Assembly (NCBI GenBank): GCA_004297165.1
Contig: SCUJ01000005.1
Location: 62,001 to 126,000 of the forward strand
Length of the DNA: 64,000 nt
Direction: 5' to 3'
Origin: Gammaproteobacteria bacterium
Lineage (GTDB): Bacteria > Pseudomonadota > Gammaproteobacteria > Eutrophobiales > Eutrophobiaceae
Shown here: positions 1-9,087 of the stretch, piece by piece
How positions within the stretch are numbered: the stretch's first letter is position 1
Layout of the letters: each line of letters begins with the position of its first letter
Translations under genes and position numbers: made by a program
The notes under the pieces: generated by a model
What the model saw: the letters and a program-made list of their open reading frames with translations, nothing else
Databases searched by the model: none
Told to the model about the DNA's origin: nothing

Positions 1-720
1 GTTCGACGTGTAGATCACGAGTTGCGCCTCGGCCCGGTGCGCGGGTGAGTTGTCCACCAGGCCCATCACCGCGGGGATGGAATCCACCGCGAAGGCGAGG
101 TCAACCGCCGCGAGCATCATGACCACCACGAACAGGACCGTATAGCGGCGCTTGCCGTGTTCATCGCGTACGGTATACCTGCCGTCATGATCCCCCGGGA
201 TCATCGGCAGCACTTTCGCCATGAAACGGTAGACTTTCGTTTCATGGGGATCGAATTCCTCATCGACATCGGCGGGAAAGATCTTGCAGCCGGTATACAC
301 GAGAAACGCGCCGAAGAGATACAACACCTGATGGAACTGGTTCACCAGGGCCACGCCGCCGGTGATGAAGACGATCCGCAACACGATTGCCATCAGGATC
401 CCGAGCAGCAGGACCTGACCGTAATTCCGCTCCTTCACGGCAAAGGCGTTGAAGACCAGGATGAAGACGAAGATGTTGTCGATGCTGAGGCTCCACTCCA
501 TGAGGTAGGCGCTGACATATTCAAGCCCGGTGACCCGGCCCTTCTCCACCCAGACGTAGACGCCAAAGGAAAGTCCCAATGCCACCCAGAACAGGGTCTG
601 ATACAGGGCCTGGCGGATCGTGACGACGTGATTTTTTTTGCTGAGCAGACCGAGGTCGAAGATCAGGGCAACTGACACCACCACGGCGAAGATCAAATAA
701 GGAATATGTTGAGCGGTCAT
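1..720 (-). CDS. TerC family integral membrane protein (partial, 3' end outside window)
   Basis: The reading frame is open from an ATG at 720 to the window edge, giving 240 codons. The translation has several hydrophobic helices and two TerC hallmarks: EWSLSIDNIFVFILVF near residue 70 and DLAFAVDSIPAV near residue 212. TerC/Alx proteins are inner-membrane proteins linked to tellurite resistance and, in better studied cases, manganese export; the substrate here is unknown. After AVDSIPAV the chain carries MGLVDNSPAHRAEAQLVIYTSN, longer than the short loop I expect before YTSN. It starts 4 bases after the kup stop on the same strand, so the two are probably co-transcribed and both handle cations. 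Confidence 0.9.
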   Translation of the reverse strand, partial: MTAQHIPYLIFAVVVSVALIFDLGLLSKKNHVVTIRQALYQTLFWVALGLSFGVYVWVEKGRVTGLEYVSAYLMEWSLSIDNIFVFILVFNAFAVKERNYGQVLLLGILMAIVLRIVFITGGVALVNQFHQVLYLFGAFLVYTGCKIFPADVDEEFDPHETKVYRFMAKVLPMIPGDHDGRYTVRDEHGKRRYTVLFVVVMMLAAVDLAFAVDSIPAVMGLVDNSPAHRAEAQLVIYTSN

Positions 721-724
721 TTGA

Positions 725-2623
725 CTAAAGACTAATTTGAGTCCCCAACTCCATCACCTGATTGGTCGGCAGTTTGTAGGACCGCGCGGAGCTGGTGGCG
801 ACGCGGGACAGGACCGTGAACAAGCGACGACGCCAGCGGCGGATGCCGCCGCCGCTCGGCACGATCAGGGTCTCGCGGCTCAGGAAATAAGACGCCATGG
901 CCGGATCGAAGTCGAGCCCGAAGCGCTTGCAATCGGCGAGATCGACCGGCAGGTTGGGATTGTCCATGTAGCCGTAGCGGACGGTGACCCGATAAAACTC
1001 GTGGCGGATGGGCGTTACGGCGATGCGTTCCTCCTGCGACACATACGGCACATCGGCGGTCTGGATGGTCAGCAGGATCACCTGTTCGTGCAGGACCTTG
1101 TTGTGCTTGAGGTTGTGCATGAAGGAACGCGGCATCTTGTCCTGGCTCGTCGTGAAGAAGATCGCCGTGCCGGGCACCCGCATCGGGATGTCGTGGACGA
1201 TGAAATCCAGCAGGGGATCCAGTCCGAGGGTCTCGGCCTCGCGCTTCTCGCGCAACAAAACACGTCCACGCTGCCAGGTCGAAAGCAGCAGATAAAGCAC
1301 GGTCCCGATCAACAAAGGGAACCAGCCGCCGTCGCCGATGCGGGTGCTGGTCGAGGCTAGGAACGCGCCATCGAGTGTGAGCTGATATGCGCCGAAGGCC
1401 ACGACCGCCGCCGGGGCCCAGCGCCACATGCGGCGCAGGACGATCAGGAATAACAAAGTATCCACCATCACCGTGGCGGTCACGGCCAGCCCATAGGCCG
1501 AGGCCAGGTTGCTCGAACGGTGAAAGATCAGGACGAGGCAGACCACGGCGGCGAACAGCATCCAGTTGATGACCGGCACGTAGATCTGGCCCATCGTGTG
1601 CTCCGAGGTGTATATCACGTCCATGCGCGGACACAGATCGATCTGCATGGCCTGACGGGTCAGTGAAAACGCCCCGGAGATGACCGCCTGCGAGGCGATG
1701 ATCGATGCGACGGTCGCGAGCAGGATCACCGGGGCCAGCAGCCAGTTGGGAAACATCAGGAAGAAGGGGTTGCGCAGGGCGGCGGGATCCTCGAGCAACA
1801 GCGCGCCCTGCCCGAAATAATTCAGCACGAGGGCCGGCAGCACGGCGTACAACCAGGCCATGCGAATCGCCTTGCGGCCAAAGTGACCCATGTCGGCATA
1901 CAGCGCCTCGGCCCCGGTAATGACCAGCACCACCATCCCCAACGCCAGCAGCGCGGCCAGGCGATACCGCAGAAAAAATCCAATCGCGTGATGGGGCGAG
2001 GCGGCCGCCAGCACCTCCGGACGTTCAACGATAGCGGCAATGCCCGAGATGGCGAGCACCGCGAACCACAGGCACATGACGGGACCGAACCAGCGGGCGA
2101 GGCCCCCGGTGCCGCCGCGCTGGAGCATGAACAGGGCAATCAGAACCGCCAGGGCGATGGGAGTGACATACGGGCTGAATGCCGTGGTTGCAACCTCCAA
2201 ACCCTCCACCGCCGACAGGACGGTAACCGCCGGGGTGATCATGCTGTCGCCGTAGAACATGGCTGCCCCAAGCAGGCCCAGGGTAAGGATTACAGTCTGC
2301 TTGCGGGGATCCCGCACGAGCCTCCGGGACAATGACAAGAGGGCCATGATGCCGCCTTCGCCCTTGTTGTCCGCGGCCATCATCAGGAAAACGTATTTGA
2401 CGGTGACCATCAGGACCAGCGACCAGAGGATCAGCGACAACACGCCGATGACATTCTCGCTCGTCAAGGGAATATGGAAGCCGGACTCGAAGACGGCGCG
2501 CATGGCATACAAGGGGCTGGTGCCGATATCCCCGAAGACAACGCCCAAGGCGCCTACCGACAACATCAACAGTGGGGACTTCCCCGCGGCGGCGTCCGTG
2601 GGTTCTGCTCCGGTATCAGGCAT
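725..2623 (-). CDS. kup: KUP/HAK/KT family potassium transporter
   Basis: 632 residues, the usual Kup length. It is an inner-membrane low-affinity K+ uptake protein, probably K+/H+ symport by family knowledge. The N-terminal signature GVVFGDIGTSPLYAMRAVFE, about 12 hydrophobic segments up to residue ~450, the MITPAVTVLSAVEGL stretch, and a cytoplasmic C-terminal domain (DKMPRSFMHNLKHNKVLHEQ) are all present. The ATG at 2623 gives a natural N-terminus ahead of the first helix. terC follows 4 bases downstream. Nothing suggests truncation. Confidence 0.97.
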   Translation of the reverse strand: MPDTGAEPTDAAAGKSPLLMLSVGALGVVFGDIGTSPLYAMRAVFESGFHIPLTSENVIGVLSLILWSLVLMVTVKYVFLMMAADNKGEGGIMALLSLSRRLVRDPRKQTVILTLGLLGAAMFYGDSMITPAVTVLSAVEGLEVATTAFSPYVTPIALAVLIALFMLQRGGTGGLARWFGPVMCLWFAVLAISGIAAIVERPEVLAAASPHHAIGFFLRYRLAALLALGMVVLVITGAEALYADMGHFGRKAIRMAWLYAVLPALVLNYFGQGALLLEDPAALRNPFFLMFPNWLLAPVILLATVASIIASQAVISGAFSLTRQAMQIDLCPRMDVIYTSEHTMGQIYVPVINWMLFAAVVCLVLIFHRSSNLASAYGLAVTATVMVDTLLFLIVLRRMWRWAPAAVVAFGAYQLTLDGAFLASTSTRIGDGGWFPLLIGTVLYLLLSTWQRGRVLLREKREAETLGLDPLLDFIVHDIPMRVPGTAIFFTTSQDKMPRSFMHNLKHNKVLHEQVILLTIQTADVPYVSQEERIAVTPIRHEFYRVTVRYGYMDNPNLPVDLADCKRFGLDFDPAMASYFLSRETLIVPSGGGIRRWRRRLFTVLSRVATSSARSYKLPTNQVMELGTQISL

Positions 2624-2707
2624 GAGTGCAATCTAAACTGGCGAAAGTGGGGCCGGATTATCGCCCGCGCCTGCGAGCGGCGCAAGCTGGAACCCGCGTT
2701 GCATCTG

Positions 2708-3556
2708 TTAATGCGTCAGTGCATACATCACGACATTGACGCCCAACCGCAACGACAGATTCGCCTCATCGGCCGGATAACGCGGGTCGTCGGCCCACTG
2801 CCAGCCGTCGGCGACATCGTTGTTGAATGCGATCAGGACCATGAGCAGGCCGGAGTCGTCGTGAATGCCACGCCAGCGCGGGATGGCCCCGTTGCCAAGA
2901 TAGCCCGGCCCGCCCCCCCACAGTGAATTCCAGTTCGGGATCTGCACCTCGGTCATATGCGGGAGATCAAACACAGTGTGGAACACCGGATGATCGTCGG
3001 CAAGATCGACGATCGGACGATCGGGAAAGACCCGCCGCATGCCCTCCTCGAAGACGAGCCAGTCGCGCGTGTCGAAGAAGCTGTCGCAGAACAGGAAGCC
3101 GCCGCGCAATAAATAATCTCGCAGTCTCGCGGCTTGGTCATCGGTCAATTCCCAGGCCGAGGCGAGGCCGACGATCATGAACGGCCAGTGATAGACGTCG
3201 TCGCCGTCATCCAGATTCACGGGTTGTTCGACCGCGCGTACATGGGTCTGTGTAAACCGCCGCAACATCTGCACGAGCGTGCGGTCGCCGCGCGGGTAAT
3301 CGTCGGTCCAGCTCGTGCCGCCCTGAGTCCAGTCTCCGCCGAACCAACCGAAGCCCCGGCTGGGGTACATCAGACGCCCGATCACGAGTTCACCCGGAAC
3401 GGCGTAATCCTCGGGCAGCGGGGAATCGGCCTCCGCCCCTTCGAAGCTCGGATAAACGCGGAACTCGCGCTGCGCCTGCGCGGGTCCCTGCGCGAGCAGC
3501 AACGCCGCGGCAAACGCGAGCGCGTGGATGCATGGCTTACTGATCCATGGATCCAT
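2708..3556 (-). CDS. Exported DUF4159 domain protein
   Basis: 282 residues with a signal peptide ending near AQGPAQAQ. The mature part (REFRVYPSFEGAE..., LYPSRGF-like segment, WPFMIVGLASAWELTDDQAARLRDYLLRGGFLFCDSFFD split over residues 125-165) matches DUF4159, a domain with a flavodoxin/GATase-like fold of unknown activity that often sits beside BatA/MoxR genes. Here it is the last gene of a three-gene minus-strand set with 3612-4175 and 4150-6135. The ~50 bp gap from the preceding gene suggests co-transcription. Role unknown. Confidence 0.8.
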   Translation of the reverse strand: MDPWISKPCIHALAFAAALLLAQGPAQAQREFRVYPSFEGAEADSPLPEDYAVPGELVIGRLMYPSRGFGWFGGDWTQGGTSWTDDYPRGDRTLVQMLRRFTQTHVRAVEQPVNLDDGDDVYHWPFMIVGLASAWELTDDQAARLRDYLLRGGFLFCDSFFDTRDWLVFEEGMRRVFPDRPIVDLADDHPVFHTVFDLPHMTEVQIPNWNSLWGGGPGYLGNGAIPRWRGIHDDSGLLMVLIAFNNDVADGWQWADDPRYPADEANLSLRLGVNVVMYALTH

Positions 3557-3611
3557 CAGGCAGGCCCGCGGTTGCCGGTAAAGTATGGATTTGAATCCCG
3601 TTGCGACATGG

Positions 3612-4175
3612 TTATTGCAGAAGCGTATTCAGCGGCTCAATCCGCACATCGTCGATCCACGCCTCGCCGGCATCCTCGGAAAGGATGCGGATATCGGCAT
3701 AATCCGCCGGCAATGAAAACGTGCCTGACAGTTTCGTCCAGGCGAAGGATCCCCCCGGCAGTGCTATCGGCCGCACCTTCCAGGCCTCGTCAACGATGAG
3801 CGTCACCGCGCCCGCCGAGGCAAGATCCAGGCCCCGCGCCCAGAGCGTGATCCGGTACGGCCGATTCGGCTCGATGCGGACGCGCTGCGCCACTGTGCCG
3901 TAGACATGCGCGGTTCTCGGCGTGAGATTGACGATGTGCAGCGCGGCAATGCCTTCAATCGGCCCGCGCTCGTCGAGTTCGACCGTCGAGTCGCAGTCCC
4001 CGCTGTTCCACCAGAGCGGGCGGTCCTCGCTGTACATACCCGTACCCCACGGCTTCACGAGGCCCTGTTCGAAGCCGCCATTCACAAACAGCGGTTCCGC
4101 CGGCCACGCGTGACCGCCGGTCAGCGTGAGCGCGACCAGCAAACCCAGACTAACGAGTGCGCTGCGCTTGCACAC
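3612..4175 (-). CDS. Secreted carbohydrate-binding-module-like protein
   Basis: 187 residues starting at GTG (4175-4173), inside the end of the preceding gene (26-base overlap). An N-terminal signal peptide ends around GGHAWPAEP. The rest looks like a single CBM4/9-type jelly-roll: it opens with LFVNGGFEQGLVKPWGTG, contains RVRIEPNRPYRITLWARG, and ends with SEDAGEAWIDDVRIEPL, the usual final strand. There is no catalytic domain, so it may act as a binding or adhesion component in the periplasm or at the surface. Ligand unknown; the fold call rests on motif resemblance. Confidence 0.7.
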   Translation of the reverse strand: MCKRSALVSLGLLVALTLTGGHAWPAEPLFVNGGFEQGLVKPWGTGMYSEDRPLWWNSGDCDSTVELDERGPIEGIAALHIVNLTPRTAHVYGTVAQRVRIEPNRPYRITLWARGLDLASAGAVTLIVDEAWKVRPIALPGGSFAWTKLSGTFSLPADYADIRILSEDAGEAWIDDVRIEPLNTLLQ

Positions 4176-6135
4176 GGATGGTCATCCTGATGTCGTTCAC
4201 GGCGGATACAGCGTCGCCTCTCAAATCGTTGCCGATCAAGGTCAGCCGCCACGAGGCGGCCATGGGCATGTCCGGATGCTCGTAGCCCTGCGTATCCACC
4301 ATGGGCCCCTGATAGTAGAACACCACACTATCGCCCTCGATCCTGGAATCCAGCGGCGCGGTCGGGGTGTCCGGATCGAGCAGGTCATACACCCGGTAGG
4401 CCCCGGCCTCATAAGTAATGCGGAACCTGACCGGGACCCGCTCGCCCGGATTCAGACCCTCGATCCCGCTGCTGCTTAAAACCATCCCCTCGCCTTCCCA
4501 ATCGCCGATAAAGTCCCGCGCCTGCGTGGTGGGCCGCAGTCCTGGCGCTGGCATTGGCGCCAACACCGGCGCCGGCGCCCTGCGCACGGCGACATCCGGC
4601 TGGCGTATGACAAAACTTCCGTCGGCGAAATCCACGGCCGGCGGCATCAGCACCGAGACGTGGACCTCGTAGCGGCCGGGGCTCCAGCGCGGCGTCGCGA
4701 ATCCATAACGGCCGGTGTACTCGCCGTTGACGACCATGCCTTGTGAGGTCTCGTCGAACGTCTCGGCATTTTCCGGTCCGCTGCGCCGCCCGGCATAGCG
4801 GATGCTTATCGGGGCTTGTTTGCCCTCGGGCACGCCGGAAACGTCGTAATGCACCTCGAACTCGACGACATCGCCGGGCTTGAGCGAGGCGGGATTGATA
4901 TCGAGTCTCGCAATCCTGACTTGTACAGGTCCGGAACTCGCGGCAGCAGGCGCCGCTTTCGGCGGCGGCGCTATAACCTGTATCACCGTGTTCAGCGTGC
5001 CCAGATTGCGGAATTCCTGCTTGTCGATAAAGGACACCGAGAGCGGATGCGGACCCACCTCCGTCGATTGAAAGGTGGCCTCCAGCGATGATTCCTTCAG
5101 GAGCAGTTCGCCGCTGTACGCCCAACCGAATATGAACTCGTCCTCCGTCCGGCCGGGCGGGAGTATCGCGCGGATCTCGGCGATCTCACCGGCGATGACT
5201 TGTTGCGGGGCTGACAATCCGAATTGCAACGTCGGCGTCTTGCGGCAATTCTGGTTGGCCAGGGCATAAACCCGGTGTTTTTCGAGCTGTTCCGATTCCG
5301 CCTCCTTCGCGGCGGCCTCCCGCGCCTGCGCCTCGAGCGCCTCGATGCGCGCCTGGCGCTCAGTGTTCAGGCGGTAGCTCTCGGCAATGGCCTGTTGCAA
5401 CCGTTGTTGGTCGAGGTACTGCGTACGCAGGATCGCGATTTCCTCCGGCGTGATGTCCGGCTTCATCGCCTTGGCATCGAGCACTTCCTTGACGCCGGTG
5501 TCCAGCACCTTGGTGACCACGCTGGCCACCAGTTCCAGGCGGCTCTTCTCGCTGTTCTTGAGCCCCTCCAGCAAGGCATCCACGCCGACATTGACGACCC
5601 TGCCCTCGTTGCCGGGCAGTTTGGAATATTGCTTGGGCACGAGTTTCTTGACGACCCCGAGCATCTTGGCGGTGGAGGCGACCGAGATTTTTTCGCTGAA
5701 CAGTTCGGCGTAGGATCTCCCCGCCTTGATCATCTCCGTTTTCCCGGTTGGACCGCCGATGGTGTTGAAGGTGATCCAGGCGAGTCGCCAGAAGGCCCGC
5801 AACAGGTTCGCCTTCAACCCCTGAGTGAGGGATTTCTCCAGATCCCGCGCCGCGAGGCGGGCCTCGCGGTCCAGTTCCATGTGCGCCAGAATCCCGGCAA
5901 TCTCCATCTCGATATTGCGGATCTCCTTTTGCGCGGCCTCGTATTGCTGCACAGGCAAGCTCCGGGATTCGAGGGGACCGCCGGGCGTTTCGAAGTCCGA
6001 CAGCTTGCGCCATTGGCTCTCGAAGGCCGCATCGACCACGCAACCCTTCGCGTCCAATACATCCGTCTGCGCGAGCACCGGTTGGATGACCGCGGCAACC
6101 AGGGCACAGATCGCTATGCGTATGCAGACGCCCAC
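4150..6135 (-). CDS. Exported multidomain protein of unknown function (helical region, two Ig-like domains, C-terminal beta domain)
   Basis: I do not recognise this gene. I chose the GTG at 6135 because it follows GGAG by about 9 bases and starts directly at a signal peptide (VGVCIRIAICALVAAVIQ... ending AQ). Longer reads begin at ATG 6183 or TTG 6216. The mature protein has a helical region with coiled-coil character (QARIEALEAQAREAAAKEAE), an Ig-like stretch (FGLSAPQQVIAGEIAEIRA), a second one (IARLDINPASLKPGDVVEFE), a Pro/Ala linker, and a C-terminal DFIGDWEGEGMVL beta domain resembling small lipocalin-like modules. Only 81 bases separate it from maeA, and it overlaps the CBM-like gene by 26 bases. 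Confidence 0.65.
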   Translation of the reverse strand: MGVCIRIAICALVAAVIQPVLAQTDVLDAKGCVVDAAFESQWRKLSDFETPGGPLESRSLPVQQYEAAQKEIRNIEMEIAGILAHMELDREARLAARDLEKSLTQGLKANLLRAFWRLAWITFNTIGGPTGKTEMIKAGRSYAELFSEKISVASTAKMLGVVKKLVPKQYSKLPGNEGRVVNVGVDALLEGLKNSEKSRLELVASVVTKVLDTGVKEVLDAKAMKPDITPEEIAILRTQYLDQQRLQQAIAESYRLNTERQARIEALEAQAREAAAKEAESEQLEKHRVYALANQNCRKTPTLQFGLSAPQQVIAGEIAEIRAILPPGRTEDEFIFGWAYSGELLLKESSLEATFQSTEVGPHPLSVSFIDKQEFRNLGTLNTVIQVIAPPPKAAPAAASSGPVQVRIARLDINPASLKPGDVVEFEVHYDVSGVPEGKQAPISIRYAGRRSGPENAETFDETSQGMVVNGEYTGRYGFATPRWSPGRYEVHVSVLMPPAVDFADGSFVIRQPDVAVRRAPAPVLAPMPAPGLRPTTQARDFIGDWEGEGMVLSSSGIEGLNPGERVPVRFRITYEAGAYRVYDLLDPDTPTAPLDSRIEGDSVVFYYQGPMVDTQGYEHPDMPMAASWRLTLIGNDLRGDAVSAVNDIRMTIRVQAQRTR

Positions 6136-6216
6136 TGCCTCTGTCTCCACGGACTCATACAAGTAAAGATAGACAACCGGCATCCGCCGGACAAGCTGCG
6201 TCCGTAAACCGGACAA

Positions 6217-7923
6217 TCAAGCCGGTAGATAATCGGGATATTCGTACGACCACCTGGTCTCGCGCACGACACGTTCGACATCGGCAGGCTTGAGGTCCGT
6301 GACGCCATCACGGATCGCCTGGCGCGCAACGGCGACCGCAATCTCGAACGACACAGCGCGCAGGCGCGACACGGAGGGAAAGAGCAGGCCCGCGGCGCGC
6401 TCCCCAGCCGTAACCTGCGCCGCCAGCGTTTCGGAGGCGACCTTCGTCATGCCGGCTGTCACCTTGCGGGCGTTGGCGGCGATCGCCGCAAGCCCGAGGC
6501 CGGGGAAGATGAAGACATTATTGCCCTGGCCCACGCGGTAATTCCGGCCGCCGCATTCGACGTCGGGGAATGGGCTGCCGGTCGCGACGAGACAGCGGCA
6601 GTCGGTCCAGGCGTAGAGATCCGCGGGAAAAGCCTCGGAACTTGCGCTCGGATTCGACGACGGGAAGATGACCGGTCGATCGGCATGTGCCGCCATCGCG
6701 CGCACGATCTGTTCATTGAAGGCCCTGGCCATGCCAGAGACGCCGATCAGGACGGTGGGCCGGAATTTACTCACCACCTCCAGGAGACCGCGCCCGTTGG
6801 GCGCTGCGAGACCGAGGGTGGCGGCGCGCGCGGCGGGCCAGGCGAGCGCGCGTTTATAGGCATCCATCGCCTGACCGTCGTCCACCAGCAAGCCGCTGCG
6901 ATCGAGCACGCCGATAACTGCGGATTGATCGGCAACACCCTCATCCTTGAGTTGGGCGCTTATCTGCCGATAGATGCCGAGCCCGGCCGCGCCCGCGCCG
7001 AAGATCACGATGCGCTGTTGCGCGAGTCGCTCGCCCTTGATCTGCAGGGCGCTGTTGAGTCCGGCCATCACGACCGCGCCCGTGCCCTGGATGTCGTCGT
7101 TGAACGATGGCAAGACATCCACGTAGCGATCGAGGATCGCCAGCGCATTGTCCTTGCGGAAATCCTCCCATTGCACGACCGCCCGCGGCATGGTGGCGCG
7201 CACGGCCGCGACGAACTCGTCGACGAGCGCCAGGTATTCGACGCCGCGCATACGGCGCGTCGGCCAGCCGAGATACTGATCGTCTTCGAGCAGCGCCGCG
7301 TTATCCGTGCCGAAATCGAGGCTCACGGGGAGGGTCTTTACCGGGTCGATGCCGGCGGCGGCGGTGTAAAGCGCGAGCTTGCCCTGCGAGATGGCCATGC
7401 CGCCCGCCCCCTGATCGCCGATGCCGAGGATGGATTCGTTGTCCGTGACGACGAGCAGCCGGATCTCGCGCTTGCCGACAATCCCCCGCAACACATCGGT
7501 CATCCGGCCTTTCATGTCGGGCGTGATCCAGACACCGTTGCTGCCGCCCTGGAAGACATGGCTGAAGTGCTGTACCGCCGCGCCTACGGTCGGCGTGTAG
7601 ACGATCGGCATCAGCTCCTCGAGGTGATCGGCGAGCACGCGAAAATAGAGGTGCATGTTGCGGTTGTATAACGCGCTCAGCATGATGTACTTCTGCAGAT
7701 CGTCGGGCTGCCGGCACAATTGCTCGTAGGTGCGCTCCGCCTGCTGGGTCTGATCCTTGGCGCGCACCGGCATGAGCCCTTCGAGGCCGAAGGTCCGCCG
7801 TTCGCCCAGCGGGAATCCGGTGCCCTTGTTGAGCGTGGGATTGCGGATGAGTTCCGTGCCGCGCGCCGAGACCTTCATGGTGTTGCGGGTTTGGTCATGC
7901 CCTTCTGTCTGTGTATTTTTCAT
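6217..7923 (-). CDS. maeA: NAD-dependent malic enzyme
   Basis: 568 residues, the usual SfcA/MaeA size. It converts malate to pyruvate and CO2 with NAD+ (cofactor inferred from family). Visible are the malic N-domain signature LMPIVYTPTVGAAVQHFSH with its tyrosine, the lysine-bearing loop GIGDQGAGGMAISQGKLALY, the FNDDIQGTGAVVMAGL metal-site region and the Rossmann motif VIFGAGAAGLGIYRQ. The ATG at 7923 overlaps the stop of the upstream racemase gene (ATGA, 7920-7923), so translation is probably coupled. An open frame continues upstream to 8199, but that is the shadow of the racemase gene. Confidence 0.95.
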   Translation of the reverse strand: MKNTQTEGHDQTRNTMKVSARGTELIRNPTLNKGTGFPLGERRTFGLEGLMPVRAKDQTQQAERTYEQLCRQPDDLQKYIMLSALYNRNMHLYFRVLADHLEELMPIVYTPTVGAAVQHFSHVFQGGSNGVWITPDMKGRMTDVLRGIVGKREIRLLVVTDNESILGIGDQGAGGMAISQGKLALYTAAAGIDPVKTLPVSLDFGTDNAALLEDDQYLGWPTRRMRGVEYLALVDEFVAAVRATMPRAVVQWEDFRKDNALAILDRYVDVLPSFNDDIQGTGAVVMAGLNSALQIKGERLAQQRIVIFGAGAAGLGIYRQISAQLKDEGVADQSAVIGVLDRSGLLVDDGQAMDAYKRALAWPAARAATLGLAAPNGRGLLEVVSKFRPTVLIGVSGMARAFNEQIVRAMAAHADRPVIFPSSNPSASSEAFPADLYAWTDCRCLVATGSPFPDVECGGRNYRVGQGNNVFIFPGLGLAAIAANARKVTAGMTKVASETLAAQVTAGERAAGLLFPSVSRLRAVSFEIAVAVARQAIRDGVTDLKPADVERVVRETRWSYEYPDYLPA

Positions 7924-9068
7924 GATTGTGCCACCGCCTTCTGTTCCAACAATGAGTCGATATCGGTTTCCGTAAATCCCCAATCGCGCAGGACCTCGCT
8001 GGTGTGCCGGCCGGGTTCGGCCGGCGGGCGCTGGACCTCGGCCTGAGTACGGGAGAAACGCGGGGCCGGGGCGGGCTGGCGCACGCCGTCGATCTCGATG
8101 AAGGCATGGCGCTCCGCGTTGTGCCGGTGTTCGTGCGCCTCCGTCATGGTCAGCACCGGCGAGAAGCACGCATCGGTGCCTTCGAGCAGCTCGCACCATT
8201 CGGCGCGGGTGCGGGTCAGAAAGATCGCTTGGAGTTTCTCCTTCAATTCCGGCCAGCGCGCCTCGTTGAACTGATCCTTGAACTCCGGATCCGTGATGTT
8301 GAGCTTCTCCAGCAGCAGGCGGTAGAAGCGATTCTCCACCGGGCCGATGACGATGTGCTTGTCATCCTTCGTCCGATAGACGCCGAAGAAGTGCGAGCCG
8401 CCGCCGAGGATGTTGGTGCCGCGCCCGGCATGCCACATGCCGGCCGCCTGCAGGCCGTAGAACAACGTCATAAGCGAGAGGGCGCCGTCCACCATGGCGC
8501 AATCGATGACTTGGCCCTTGCCCGAGCGCACGCTCTCCAGCAAGCCGGCCAGCATGCCCAGCGCGAGAAATGTCCCGCCGCCGCCGAAATCGCCGACGAT
8601 GTTCAACGGCAGGATCGGCGGGCCGCCCCGTTCGCCGATCGCATCCAGCGCCCCGGTCAGGGCGATGTAGTTGGGGTCGTGTCCGGCGGCCTTCGCGAGC
8701 GGACCGGTCTGCCCGAAGCCGGTCATGCGGCCGTAGACGAGGCGCGGATTCCTTTTCATACAGACCTCGGGTCCGAGCCCCAGTTGCTCCATGACGCCGG
8801 GGCGGAATCCCTCGAAAATACCGTCGGCCTTTTCGCAGAGGCGCAACACCGTCTCGACGCCGGACGGGTCCTTGAGATTTACGGCCACCGAACGCCGGCC
8901 GCGATTCAGCAATTCGAATTTCGCGGGCACGGCGATCCCCAGATCCGCCGCCTGCACCCGGTCGATGCGGATGATCTCGGCCCCGAGGTCCGCGAGCAGC
9001 ATCGCCCCATACTGACTCGGGCCGATGCCGGCGATCTCGATTAATTTATATCCTGCTAATGGACCCAT
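7920..9068 (-). CDS. CoA-transferase family III protein, alpha-methylacyl-CoA racemase type
   Basis: 382 residues from ATG 9068 (MGPLAGYKLIEIAGIGPSQYG), matching AMACR/MCR length. The opening motif, the RFEL-like KFELLNRGRRSVAVNLKDPSG, FEGFRPGVMEQLGLGPE, GRMTGFGQTGPLAKAAGHDPNYIALTGAL (His/Asp active-site segment) and GPVENRFYRLLLEKL are those of racemases that epimerise 2-methylacyl-CoA thioesters during branched-chain fatty acid or sterol side-chain breakdown. No other beta-oxidation gene is nearby. The coupling to malic enzyme is unusual. A formyl-CoA-transferase-like role cannot be excluded. Confidence 0.88.
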   Translation of the reverse strand: MGPLAGYKLIEIAGIGPSQYGAMLLADLGAEIIRIDRVQAADLGIAVPAKFELLNRGRRSVAVNLKDPSGVETVLRLCEKADGIFEGFRPGVMEQLGLGPEVCMKRNPRLVYGRMTGFGQTGPLAKAAGHDPNYIALTGALDAIGERGGPPILPLNIVGDFGGGGTFLALGMLAGLLESVRSGKGQVIDCAMVDGALSLMTLFYGLQAAGMWHAGRGTNILGGGSHFFGVYRTKDDKHIVIGPVENRFYRLLLEKLNITDPEFKDQFNEARWPELKEKLQAIFLTRTRAEWCELLEGTDACFSPVLTMTEAHEHRHNAERHAFIEIDGVRQPAPAPRFSRTQAEVQRPPAEPGRHTSEVLRDWGFTETDIDSLLEQKAVAQS

Positions 9069-9087
9069 CGATTTACCTCTTTGTCGT

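Noticed and set aside
737-1360. Plus-strand open frame over kup
   Set aside because: It is a shadow of a GC-rich minus-strand gene with no family-like sequence. Other long opposite-strand frames (for example 6685-7671, 8004-9044, 60644-62671) were dropped for the same reason.
7924-8199. N-terminal extension of the malic enzyme
   Set aside because: It lies over the end of the racemase gene in another frame, and the ATG at 7923 gives the normal family length.
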